Shown: piece by piece, positions 27,500 to 36,385 of the stretch | Layout: each line of letters begins with the position of its first letter | How positions within the stretch are numbered: the stretch's first letter is position 1 | NCBI RefSeq assembly: GCF_014467285.1 | Contig: NZ_NKHR01000005.1 | Location: forward strand, 124,001-188,000 | Direction of reading: 5' to 3' | DNA length: 64,000 nt | Source: Xenorhabdus sp014467285 | GTDB lineage: Bacteria; Pseudomonadota; Gammaproteobacteria; Enterobacterales; Enterobacteriaceae | The notes under the pieces: generated by a model | What the model saw: the letters and a program-made list of their open reading frames with translations, nothing else | Database searches by the model: none | What the model was told of the DNA's origin: nothing | Position numbers and translations under genes: made by a program

Positions 27500-28285
27500 T
27501 TATTCATATAACAATGAGGTGTGACAATGAAAGTGAAACTCACTAACCACTGAATTTAAGCTGGAAGCGGTTCAACAGGTTGTCGATGTCTCCCGTTCAT
27601 TGGCGATCGATAACAGCACGCTGGGGAAATGGATTCGCCAGTACCAGGCCGAAATGCAGGGAATAACGCCTGTGGGCAAGGCACTGACGCCCGAACAACG
27701 CCAGATACAGGCATTAGAAAAACAGGTGAAACACCTGAAAATGGAAAAAGAAATCCTAAAGCAGGCGGCCGTGCTGATGAGCGAGATACGCAGTGGCGCT
27801 ATACGTTGATCACACGGCTGAGCACCCGGTGGCCGGTGACAGAATTATGTCAGATGCTTCAGGTGTCACGCAGTGCCTAATTATGACTGGCGACAACGCC
27901 CTATCGACACGGAACGTCTGCAGTTACGCATCCGGGTTCGTGAATTGTATAACCAGAGCCGGGGAGCGATAGAGCCGCCTGCTAGCCAATGAAGGCCGGC
28001 CGATTGGTCGCTGGAAGGCCAGGCGGTTAATGCAGGAATGCGGTCTGCAAAGCCGTCAAGCGGGGGCTCAGCATTATCGCCCGGCAGGGTTTGAAAAGTG
28101 AATGGATCCCGCCAGAAGGCTATCTGGACATTCATGAGGCAATGAGGGATATCACCCACTATTTGGGCGGGTATGACAACGACATCCGTCCCCATAGCTT
28201 TAATGGAGGAATTTCTCCGGCTGAATACGAAAGACAGTGGGAAGAGGCTAGAAATGTGTCCGAAACTTCTTGACCGCTACATGTT
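27500..28285 (+). mobile_element. IS3-family element, degenerate orfA and orfB
   Basis: orfA remains as broken frames (27527-27810) including NSTLGKWIRQYQAEMQGITP and a leucine-zipper-like LEKQVKHLKMEKEILKQAA; an early stop and an internal deletion kill it. orfB survives in pieces with several stops and frame changes. Its C-terminus (28091-28273) reads GYLDIHEAMRDITHYLGGYD, then RPHSFNGGISPAEYE. The right end keeps an IS3-like terminal sequence tgtccgaaacttcttgacc; I find no matching left end. The element cannot move by itself. Confidence 0.8.
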
Positions 28286-28366
28286 TTATATGGCCGCAGT
28301 GACCATACTCGCTGCGTTTTTCCTGATGCTGACGACAACCAGGGGTGCACTTCGCCACTGAACTGT

Positions 28367-29005
28367 TCAAGAGACAATAATACCTAACTCTGATACCAGC
28401 TGGCTGATTTGCCATGCGTCCAATCTGACACCTGATAGATCCACTTTTCTAATATCAAGTCCCTGAAGCGATGCACCTCTTAAGTCGCTTCCTGTGAAAT
28501 TTCCGTCACTCCATCTTATTCCGGAGAACTCTCCATCGGAGAGATCCGCACCACTGAAATCTGTTTTCGTGATATCGGTATCATACCACCGGTTTCCTCT
28601 CAAACTGCAGTTCTCCAGAATCAGTCCCGCCAGACTGGCATTGCTTAAATTCGAATCCTCAATTTTTCCCGAGCAAAAGTATTTTTTCCTTGTCAGTTGT
28701 TCAGAAAAACTGGCATTTTCAAAACTAGTACCTATTAACCTGCAGTTCGTGAATTCAGCACCGAAAAGATCTGCAAATGCAAAGTTGCATAGAGTTAAAT
28801 CACAGTTAATGAATTTTGCATTCCTGACTTTATTGCCATAGAATGAACACCCGGAGCCACTCTTTTTATTAAAAAAAGCACATGAAAGAAAAATTGCCTC
28901 GTTTAAATTTTTTTTTCCAAAATCCGAATCGCAGAAGTCGACAAACTCAAATTGGTTGCCTGTAAAAGACTGAGATTGAAGTACGCCGAATTTTTCTTTG
29001 TCCAT
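28367..29005 (-). CDS. Qnr-like pentapeptide-repeat protein
   Basis: An intact 212-residue protein almost entirely of A(D/N)LxX-type pentapeptide repeats, forming a right-handed beta-helix. It lines up along its length with Qnr proteins (214-218 residues): KKYFCSGKIEDSNLSNASL corresponds to the QnrA loop region, GNRWYDTDI to ENRWIGANL, and GLDIRKVDLSGV...AWQISQLVSELGIIV to the Qnr C-terminus. Qnr proteins bind DNA gyrase/topoisomerase IV and protect them from quinolones or natural gyrase poisons. Start ATG 29005 follows gggatacagaa. I see no LexA box upstream. It abuts IS debris, and 265 bp of gene-free sequence separates it from barstar. McbG-type immunity protein is the main alternative. 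Confidence 0.75.
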   Translation of the reverse strand: MDKEKFGVLQSQSFTGNQFEFVDFCDSDFGKKNLNEAIFLSCAFFNKKSGSGCSFYGNKVRNAKFINCDLTLCNFAFADLFGAEFTNCRLIGTSFENASFSEQLTRKKYFCSGKIEDSNLSNASLAGLILENCSLRGNRWYDTDITKTDFSGADLSDGEFSGIRWSDGNFTGSDLRGASLQGLDIRKVDLSGVRLDAWQISQLVSELGIIVS

Positions 29006-29271
29006 TTCTGTATCCCATGATGTTCGTTAACAGCAGAATATTTTTCTCTGGGTTGCCATAATAGCTGCCCTGATTGTAATCTGCTCCCTGAGGTCATAAC
29101 TGATTGAACGTAGCTATACGCACTCTCTGTACAGGGAAAAATTCATCCGGTCAATGGACATAAGGCATGATAACACGATGCCCCATACAGAGCATTTCCA
29201 GGATGTTGTTGTGGTCGAGACATATCGGATACTAATGAGAGGCTCAAGGAATCCCAACAGAAGAGGAAATT

Positions 29272-29541
29272 TCAGCCCATCACATTAAACCGCAATTCCC
29301 CTTCCAGCTCTTCTTCTGCTTCTTCAAACAGCAGCACCAATGCTGAAAAACGCGCTTGTTTCTGTGACGTTAAGTTAATGAAATTAATTTCAACCGGCAA
29401 CTGGATCTCTCCCGTCACAGCATCCCACAGCGCATCCAAGTTAGCACCGAAATCGTCCCCAAGATCAAAGCGCTCTTTAAATTCATCATAAAAAGTGCTC
29501 AAGTCCGGGATTTGGCTAAAGTCGAATTCCACCTTTTTCAT
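29272..29541 (-). CDS. Barstar-family ribonuclease inhibitor (YhcO-like)
   Basis: ATG at 29541 gives 89 residues starting MKKVEFDFSQIPDLSTFYDE, the length of E. coli YhcO (90). A longer frame (to 29580) overlaps the upstream ribonuclease gene and is not conserved. Barstar binds and blocks barnase-type RNases in the cytoplasm. It lies downstream of, and five bases from, the barnase-like gene, so the two are a toxin-inhibitor pair. Confidence 0.88.
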   Translation of the reverse strand: MKKVEFDFSQIPDLSTFYDEFKERFDLGDDFGANLDALWDAVTGEIQLPVEINFINLTSQKQARFSALVLLFEEAEEELEGELRFNVMG

Positions 29542-29545
29542 ATCA

Positions 29546-30046
29546 TTACTCCAGCCGGGTAAAACTGTTGTAGTGATCAACCGTTAGATAAATAAGGCCA
29601 TCATTAGAATAAAGTAATCTGTCACTTCCTCTGTGTCCACACTGATAATTCACATCGGCTTCAAACCAGTGACGGCCAGCTTCTGTCGGCAGTTTATTCT
29701 CACGGTTGGCGAACCGATCACCGCCAATTGCCCGTCCCGGCAGAATTTCACATAAATTGCCTTCACGGGCATTCCAGCCAAGGCGGCGGGCTTGTTTCTT
29801 CGTAATGTAATAGTCCGGTAATGTGTGATGCTGACGAAGATAGTCCGCAACACGGTTCTGTTCGGTCAGAACATCAATCTGCTGAGCAGGTGCCTTTTCT
29901 GAAGCTATTGTCTCTGAAACAATTGTCTCCGCAGCAATTGTCTTCTGCTCTGTTGCATCCTTGCCAAACGGCACAATTCCTTTGGCAAAGACGACATAGA
30001 CAACTGCCAGAACCAATAATACAGCCGTTAATATGCTTTTTTTCAT
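29546..30046 (-). CDS. Secreted or membrane-anchored barnase-family ribonuclease
   Basis: A 166-residue protein with an N-terminal hydrophobic segment (about 5-21), a variable spacer, and a microbial RNase domain from about residue 62. The general base Glu in WFEADVNY, the Arg in HRGSDRLLYSNDG, and the His in LTVDHYNSF correspond to barnase Glu73, Arg87 and His102, so the active site looks complete. It cleaves RNA, preferably after G. Paired with the downstream barstar gene; the neighbourhood (next to tldD) matches yhcN/yhcO regions of enterics. Confidence 0.85.
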   Translation of the reverse strand: MKKSILTAVLLVLAVVYVVFAKGIVPFGKDATEQKTIAAETIVSETIASEKAPAQQIDVLTEQNRVADYLRQHHTLPDYYITKKQARRLGWNAREGNLCEILPGRAIGGDRFANRENKLPTEAGRHWFEADVNYQCGHRGSDRLLYSNDGLIYLTVDHYNSFTRLE

Positions 30047-30068
30047 GATGACCTCAAGCTATTCATTT

Positions 30069-30134
30069 TATACCCGTCATATTTCAAGTTGCTGCTTTGT
30101 TGGTTGAGCTGCAACTTGAAATCTATTGGGTATA
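30069..30134. repeat. Palindromic intergenic repeat, copy 2 (tatacccgtc...gggtata)
   Basis: A 66-bp inverted repeat with outer ends tataccc/gggtata and inner arms atttcaagttgc/gcaacttgaaat around a ctttgttggttga centre. Same family as 9699-9759. It lies between tldD (its stop at 30152) and the barnase gene. Confidence 0.9.
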
Positions 30135-30151
30135 TATCGCTTAAGAAATTA

Positions 30152-31597
30152 TCAGGCTGTTCCACCTACGGTCAGGTTATCCAGTTTCAAGGTTGGCTGC
30201 CCAACACCTACTGGTACACTCTGGCCTTCTTTACCGCAGACACCGACCCCTTTGTCGAGGGCCAAATCATTTCCAACCATTGAAATCTGCTGCATGGCTT
30301 CAATACCAGAACCAATTAAGGTCGCCCCTTTTACTGGCTTGGTGATTTTGCCGTTTTCAATCAAATACGCTTCCGATGTTGAGAAAACAAACTTACCGGA
30401 AGTGATGTCCACCTGACCGCCACCAAAGTTCGGCGCATACAGACCACGATCAACGCTGGCGATAATTTCTTCTGGTGTGGAATGACCCGCCAGCATATAG
30501 GTATTGGTCATACGTGGCATTGGCAAATGAGCGTAAGATTCGCGTCGGCCGTTCCCCGTCGGAGCCACGCCCATCAGGCGGGCATTGAGTTTATCCTGCA
30601 TATAGCCTTTCAGGATGCCGTTCTCAATCAGCACGTTGTACTGCCCCGGAACGCCTTCATCATCAATAGACAGTGAACCACGGCGGCCTTCAATTGTGCC
30701 GTCATCCACGACTGTGCACAGCTCAGAAGCCACTTTTTGCCCAACCTGACCGGAGAAAACAGACGTTCCCCGACGGTTGAAGTCTCCTTCCAAACCATGA
30801 CCGACGGCTTCATGCAGTAAAACGCCCGGCCAGCCAGCACCCAATACAACTGGCATAGTTCCCGCAGGTGCCGCAACTGCCGATAAGTTGACCAGTGCCA
30901 TGCGTACCGCTTCACGGGCAAATTGTTCTGCCAGAACTTGACCATCTTCGGTTTGCAGGAAATATTCGTAACCGTAACGAGCACCACCACCACTGCCTCC
31001 GCGCTCACGCTTACCATCTTCTTCCACCAAGACGCTAACGGAAAGACGTACCAACGGACGAATGTCTGCGGCCAATGTGCCATCTGTTGCCGCCACCAGC
31101 ACCTGCTCATAAACACCGGTCAAGCTGGCATTAACTTCTTGTACCCGGGGATCTTCTGCTCGTGCGATTTGATCAACCCGATGCAGTAAAGCAATCTTCT
31201 CTTCCCTGCTCATGCTCTGCAAAGGATCAACTGCCGGATAAAGTGCTTTATGTGTCACTGCACCTAATGTATGTGCAATGCCATTGCCCGCTTCTCTCAC
31301 AATGCTGCGTGCGGCGTGAGCACTTTGCTGCAAAGCATTCAGTGTGATTTGGTCAGCGTAAGCAAACCCTGTTTTTTCTCCGCTAACCGCGCGGACTCCC
31401 ACACCTTGATCGATATTATAGGAGCCATCTTTAATGATGCGGTCTTCCAGTACCCATGTTTCATGGAAACTGGATTGAAAATAGAGGTCGGCATAGTCCA
31501 GACGACGTTCCGCCAGTTGGCCCAGAACAGAGAATAAATCTTGATGATTCAGATTATTAGCAGCCAGTAAGTGTTCACTGACATAAGTTAAACTCAT
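30152..31597 (-). CDS. tldD: TldD, catalytic subunit of the TldD/TldE metalloprotease
   Basis: 481 residues. The zinc motif HEAVGH within LLHEAVGHGLEGDFN (about residues 262-276) is the HExxxH motif specific to TldD. Conserved GGGQVDITSGKFVFS appears near the C-terminus. It forms a heterodimer with PmbA/TldE (16844-18187) that degrades unfolded peptides and removes leader peptides from microcin B17-like products. Followed in the same direction by the barnase/barstar pair; preceded by the amidase gene with an 18-nt gap. Confidence 0.95.
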   Translation of the reverse strand: MSLTYVSEHLLAANNLNHQDLFSVLGQLAERRLDYADLYFQSSFHETWVLEDRIIKDGSYNIDQGVGVRAVSGEKTGFAYADQITLNALQQSAHAARSIVREAGNGIAHTLGAVTHKALYPAVDPLQSMSREEKIALLHRVDQIARAEDPRVQEVNASLTGVYEQVLVAATDGTLAADIRPLVRLSVSVLVEEDGKRERGGSGGGARYGYEYFLQTEDGQVLAEQFAREAVRMALVNLSAVAAPAGTMPVVLGAGWPGVLLHEAVGHGLEGDFNRRGTSVFSGQVGQKVASELCTVVDDGTIEGRRGSLSIDDEGVPGQYNVLIENGILKGYMQDKLNARLMGVAPTGNGRRESYAHLPMPRMTNTYMLAGHSTPEEIIASVDRGLYAPNFGGGQVDITSGKFVFSTSEAYLIENGKITKPVKGATLIGSGIEAMQQISMVGNDLALDKGVGVCGKEGQSVPVGVGQPTLKLDNLTVGGTA

Positions 31598-31614
31598 AGT
31601 AATTACTCTTTACC

Positions 31615-32463
31615 TTAATTTGTATTCTTTTTTATCAAAGAAGTCAGTTGTGGACGGAATCGATTGTGTTTCACCACTTTGATCTGCTCACGCATGTGAG
31701 TCAGACTGTCCGGCCGGATATTAAGCTGTAATGCGCTGACGGTCAGAGGATTTTTCTTGATGACTTCCCCCCAACCACTCACCGCCATTGAGTGCCCCCA
31801 TGTCCTGCGAGTGCCATGTACGCCAACCTGAGCGGGTGCCAGAATAATACATTGATTCTCAATGGCACGGGCTCTCAGCAAGGGTTCCCAATGCGCCTTA
31901 CCGGTCAGGCGGGTGAAAGCCGCTGGAACGGAGATAAGTTCCGCACCTTGTTCACGCAATGCCTGAAATAACCCCGGAAAACGCAGATCATAGCAGATAG
32001 TCATTCCCAAACGTCCCACAGGTGTATCGACAACGGTAATGTGTTCCCCACGCTGATAAATAGTGGATTCATTATAGGAACCATGCTCATCGTTAATATT
32101 GACATCAAACATGTGGATTTTATCGTAACGGGCACGGATTTCGCCTTGATCATCAAACAATAAACTACTGCTTGTGATGCGAGAGGGATCTTCCCGGCTG
32201 ATCATCGGCATAGAACCAATCAACAGCCAGATACCGTAACGTTGTGCCATTTCACTCACAGCCTGCTGCAATGGGCCACTTCCCTGCACTTCTGCATATT
32301 CACGGTAGGTATCGGCATCCGCAAACAATAAAGCATTTTCTGGAGTCAGCACCAATTGTACTGTGTCTGGCAATTGCTTAATCTGTTGTTCAATCTGCGC
32401 TAAGTTATGTTTAACGTTTGTACCACTGCATAATTGTAAGAGTGCAACATTGACATTTCTCAT
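31615..32463 (-). CDS. Nitrilase-superfamily amidase, probably deaminated-glutathione amidase
   Basis: 282 residues with the Glu-Lys-Cys triad of the carbon-nitrogen hydrolase family: Glu in LTPENALLF, Lys in YDKIHMFDV and Cys in TICYDLRFPGLF. KIHMFDV and CYDLRFPGLF are typical of Nit1/YbeM-type enzymes, which hydrolyse deaminated glutathione formed by aminotransferase side reactions. Other omega-amidase substrates cannot be excluded. Its ATG overlaps the yhdP stop by four bases; E. coli K-12 lacks this gene at the locus, many other enterics have it. Confidence 0.85.
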   Translation of the reverse strand: MRNVNVALLQLCSGTNVKHNLAQIEQQIKQLPDTVQLVLTPENALLFADADTYREYAEVQGSGPLQQAVSEMAQRYGIWLLIGSMPMISREDPSRITSSSLLFDDQGEIRARYDKIHMFDVNINDEHGSYNESTIYQRGEHITVVDTPVGRLGMTICYDLRFPGLFQALREQGAELISVPAAFTRLTGKAHWEPLLRARAIENQCIILAPAQVGVHGTRRTWGHSMAVSGWGEVIKKNPLTVSALQLNIRPDSLTHMREQIKVVKHNRFRPQLTSLIKKNTN

Positions 32464-35400
32464 GGCCCTTTATTCTCCTTAAGCTGACGTAAAACTTCAT
32501 CAATTTTAGGTTGTTCGAAGCTGCCCGTTAGCCGATAACGAATCACTGATATCTTGCTCCATAGCGGCCCCAGTACTTTTGTCGCTGCAAAAACCGCTGC
32601 ACCAGCCACAGGGTTGACCGCAAAGGCTGTCGCGACCCCTACCGTTGCCGAAATTTCCGGCGTAATGACTAATTCCATATTGATCTGACGACGAACTAAG
32701 TCAGCCACTCCCGAGGCATTGATATCTGCTGCTAACCCATCAATGAGAAAATTATCGGCATGTATGACCCCATTTTTTATCGTTGCATCGCCATGAATGG
32801 AATCAAAGGCAAAATCATTACTGAATGTGTCGCTGAAATCCAATTGTAATTTACGTAACAACGCATCAAAACTGATAAGTCTTAGTAATTGCCCTGCTCT
32901 GCCACCCCCCAATTTGGCGATGGCGCCCTTTTTCATATCTGCGGTCAGCGTCCCATTCAGGGTTTTAAGATCGGGTTGCCACGGGACATCCTGCCACTTC
33001 AAATTGAAATCAAACTTAAAAGGTGCATCAACTATCGGGACAATAAATCCGAGATAAGCCACCATATCATCGAATTTTTTCCCCGATAGTTGCCCTTTGG
33101 CTTGCGTATAATTTCCTGCGTTGGTTTCATGCCAACTGCCGGACAGTGTCAGTTTTCCTGCGCTATTTTCTACTTTCCCGTTGGTCAGGATCAGGGAATC
33201 ACCTTGCGGTATAAACGATGCTGATACTTTGCCGAGTTTTAGCCCGGCGATCCAGCATTCTGTGCATTCAACATTCAACTCCGGCCAACTGCTCAGGGAA
33301 TAATGGGGAGATGGCACCTTATCCGACGTTAATTTATTGGCCTCAATCGACTCCGTTGCAAACAAGGGATCGTAATAAAGATAATCGATTAACGCCCGAA
33401 CCTGTTTATTATTTTGAATCCACAAATTGCCACTAATATCCTGCCCCACGGCATTGACGCTAGTACCATCAACGTGTTGAACAATATTGAATGTGAGATC
33501 ATCCCAGCGCTGCCCGGCAAGATCCAGTGAAGGCAACGAAATTTCGAATACACTTGGCCATCGGAAGCCATCATCATTTGATGAATTCCCACTCAGCGGC
33601 GCAATCAGCGCCAATAATTTTTCACCGTCAATTGCCGGTAGTTTTAATGCCAACAGTGATTTTTCCGGCAGGGCAGGAATTTCAACACCATTCGAATGAA
33701 AAGTACCTCGTTGCAGCCGGACATGCTTTTCTTCCAACTTTTCTTCCAACTTCCATTGGCTATTGAACGCATATTGTCTGCCTATTGAGCCTCTCATCTG
33801 GAATTGGTTGATATTGCCTTCTGCAAAAACATTAACCTTATCCCATTCTTGCAGGGAGTTTGTGTCCAATGCAGGCAATGTACTCTTGATATGTGACAAA
33901 TCTGCATTGACAGCAACCCGATATTTTACGTCGTCCTTTGAAGCTCGATCACTTGGCGGTATCGTAATATTCACGTTCCCCTGCCAATTCAGCGTTCCGG
34001 ACAACTTACGGCGAATTTCAGCAGGAAGTTCCGGTAATGTCTTCGCAGCCCAACGTGCATCTAAATCGACATCCACCTGATAATGTTTTGCTAAGTTCTG
34101 AGTGGAAAACCGCAGTGACAAAGGGTTTCCAAGCCAGTGAGCAGATAGGTTGTCACTTTTTAAGTTACCATTTTCAAAGCGAAATTTGCCGCTAAGGTGT
34201 TCCATCCTGCTATCCAATGGCTTGATAAAGAGGCTGGTATCTTTTAGCGCCACCTCTCCCCTGGCTTTGACTTCACCGTGTTTCAAAGGAATGTCCAAGT
34301 GAAGCCTGCCATCCACTTTGCCGTCAAGTTGCAGGCTATCCAGTGCGCTGCCAATCGAATCCGCCATCGGGCTGTGATTAAAATAATCGTGGATATTCTG
34401 TCCATCCCCGGATATCCCGGCATCGATAACTAGCTGTTGCTTACCATAATCTGGAATCACTGCTGAAACTTCGGTAGCATCCACTTCCCCTAGCCGCGTT
34501 TTCATCGCCTGCATCTGTAATCCGTTATTTTGGAAATTCAGGTCAATATCTAAATCAAACAGGGCTGGCCAATCGGGTTGATATTGAAATGTCGCATGGC
34601 GCAGAGGTACAAAAATCTGGAATTGGCCGTTGTTTTGTTTAAAAGGGAAATCATGGGGATTGCCCCGAAAAACCAAAGTGGCATTATCGACCTTTCCCTT
34701 GATCAAAGAGGCCGTCAGATAGTCTGTCAGGGATTCCCCCATCAGTGGCTTGGGAAAATAACGCCATGCCTCACCGATATCATTCACCCGAATCCCGGCG
34801 AACATTTTCAATAAAGGTTGGTCATTTTGTGGTTTCAGGTAATGAAAGTTTCCATTGAGCCACAATGATTTTGCTTGCAAATCCAGCCCCTGGCTCCAAA
34901 CTTCCAAGCCATTCTGGCTATCTTCCCAAATAATCTGCCCTTCGCTACTGGCAATATTGAGCGGAGCCTGAAACAGGCTGCCATAATCAATGGTGCTGTT
35001 TTTCAAGCCAAAGGTGAGATTACCCCTCTGTTTATTGCCTTCCAACATGCCACTGAAATGGTCGGCTGAAGGCAGGTCTTTCCAGCGTAACCAGCTCACA
35101 TCCTGCCATTTCATGCGAATTCCCAAATCATCAGGCAATTCAGGGGTAATATCGAGGGCAAAACTATTTAACGTACCTTTCGGTTGCCAGTGCTGCCAAT
35201 TCTTGACGATATCCGGCGTTACAAAAGAGAGTATTGGCAATAGCCCATTTAAACGCTCAAGCCGGATATTCTCAGCCCGTATCCGCCAATGGTCTTTATC
35301 CTGATATTTACGAGCGTCCTTAAGATAGAGCGCTGAGATATGCCCCGCCGGCCACTGCTGACCGTTAGTTTTCAGGTTTGCCAGATTTGGAACATTAAAC

Positions 35401-36305
35401 AGCCATCCTTCATCCTGACGACGCATCTGCAAGAGTAAATCATTCACCACAAGCTGGTGTTTTTCATTTTCCAGATGCCAGTTGGCTTCCCCTTGCTTTA
35501 GTTGCAAACGCCCACTATCAATTCGCCCTTTCTTTAAGGTAATCCAACTCGCCAAACTGAAACGGGCATTTTCCAGCCCTGTATTATCCTTTAACCAACG
35601 GCTTAACCACAGCCGCGTATCGATATCATCGGCTTGTAAATAAATAACGCCATTATCCAGAACGCCATTGATATCGTTCAAATCCAACTTGACTTGTACA
35701 ATACCTTCCTGACTATTAAGACCTTCCTGACGATTAAGTGAAGAAAGATTGACACTGCCTTGTGCCCGATGGCGATGATCTTTATTCAACCATGTTAGTT
35801 GCGGTAATTGCAGTTCTGCCTTTTCACCGGATGGAGTGAGAAAAACCAGGCTGCTGTCATGCAAATTAAAATGATTGAACTGTTCCAGAAACAGAGAAGA
35901 AAGGCTATTCGGTTCAGATAGCATACTTTCGCCATCTTGCCCGAACAGTCCCTTGTCATAATTCACTTGAAGCTGATAAAAAGACAAATCCCGGAAATAC
36001 CAACGCCACTGTAAAAGTGAACGCCAGATATCCAGAGAAAGTGTGATTTTTTTAGCTTCAAGACCGATATGCTCCGACTTCGCGCTGATATTCCGGATTT
36101 CCAGACTGGGGCCAAATGGCTCCCAATGACCGGTGATGTAACCAATATCGACAGCGATATCCGTCACGGCAGCAATTTTTTCTGTTAATTGCTGACGATA
36201 TTCATTGATATGTGGCAGGAAGAAACGTAACCCGCTGACAAGCAAAGCCACAATGATAATGGCTATTGCGGCTGTCGCTAATAATATCCCCGGCAGTCGC
36301 CTCAC
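32460..36305 (-). CDS. yhdP: YhdP, AsmA-like intermembrane phospholipid transport protein
   Basis: A very large protein (1281 residues, E. coli YhdP 1266) with one N-terminal membrane helix (about 8-28) followed by a long repetitive beta-rich periplasmic region and a conserved C-terminal AsmA-type domain with LLRLISFDALLRKLQLDFSD. YhdP, TamB and YdbH are thought to form hydrophobic grooves that move phospholipids to the outer membrane. It is coded between rng and the amidase, 80 bp after rng. Confidence 0.95.
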   Translation of the reverse strand: MRRLPGILLATAAIAIIIVALLVSGLRFFLPHINEYRQQLTEKIAAVTDIAVDIGYITGHWEPFGPSLEIRNISAKSEHIGLEAKKITLSLDIWRSLLQWRWYFRDLSFYQLQVNYDKGLFGQDGESMLSEPNSLSSLFLEQFNHFNLHDSSLVFLTPSGEKAELQLPQLTWLNKDHRHRAQGSVNLSSLNRQEGLNSQEGIVQVKLDLNDINGVLDNGVIYLQADDIDTRLWLSRWLKDNTGLENARFSLASWITLKKGRIDSGRLQLKQGEANWHLENEKHQLVVNDLLLQMRRQDEGWLFNVPNLANLKTNGQQWPAGHISALYLKDARKYQDKDHWRIRAENIRLERLNGLLPILSFVTPDIVKNWQHWQPKGTLNSFALDITPELPDDLGIRMKWQDVSWLRWKDLPSADHFSGMLEGNKQRGNLTFGLKNSTIDYGSLFQAPLNIASSEGQIIWEDSQNGLEVWSQGLDLQAKSLWLNGNFHYLKPQNDQPLLKMFAGIRVNDIGEAWRYFPKPLMGESLTDYLTASLIKGKVDNATLVFRGNPHDFPFKQNNGQFQIFVPLRHATFQYQPDWPALFDLDIDLNFQNNGLQMQAMKTRLGEVDATEVSAVIPDYGKQQLVIDAGISGDGQNIHDYFNHSPMADSIGSALDSLQLDGKVDGRLHLDIPLKHGEVKARGEVALKDTSLFIKPLDSRMEHLSGKFRFENGNLKSDNLSAHWLGNPLSLRFSTQNLAKHYQVDVDLDARWAAKTLPELPAEIRRKLSGTLNWQGNVNITIPPSDRASKDDVKYRVAVNADLSHIKSTLPALDTNSLQEWDKVNVFAEGNINQFQMRGSIGRQYAFNSQWKLEEKLEEKHVRLQRGTFHSNGVEIPALPEKSLLALKLPAIDGEKLLALIAPLSGNSSNDDGFRWPSVFEISLPSLDLAGQRWDDLTFNIVQHVDGTSVNAVGQDISGNLWIQNNKQVRALIDYLYYDPLFATESIEANKLTSDKVPSPHYSLSSWPELNVECTECWIAGLKLGKVSASFIPQGDSLILTNGKVENSAGKLTLSGSWHETNAGNYTQAKGQLSGKKFDDMVAYLGFIVPIVDAPFKFDFNLKWQDVPWQPDLKTLNGTLTADMKKGAIAKLGGGRAGQLLRLISFDALLRKLQLDFSDTFSNDFAFDSIHGDATIKNGVIHADNFLIDGLAADINASGVADLVRRQINMELVITPEISATVGVATAFAVNPVAGAAVFAATKVLGPLWSKISVIRYRLTGSFEQPKIDEVLRQLKENKGP

Positions 36306-36385
36306 ACATTTCTCCTTGGTTGTCAGCGCGATTTATTTGAAAAAACAGAACCTATTTAAAAACAGACTCGCTGCAAATGGATGCC

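Noticed and set aside
28274..28366. Short frame MFYMAAVTILAAFFLML-like after the IS3 remnant
   Set aside because: Only a hydrophobic fragment of about 25 residues without start context; possibly a scrap of a membrane-protein gene, but unassignable.
29006..29271. LexA (SOS) box upstream of the Qnr-like gene
   Set aside because: Some chromosomal and plasmid qnr genes are SOS-controlled, so I looked for CTGT-N8-ACAG. The only near hit (ctctgtacaggg) lacks the spacer.
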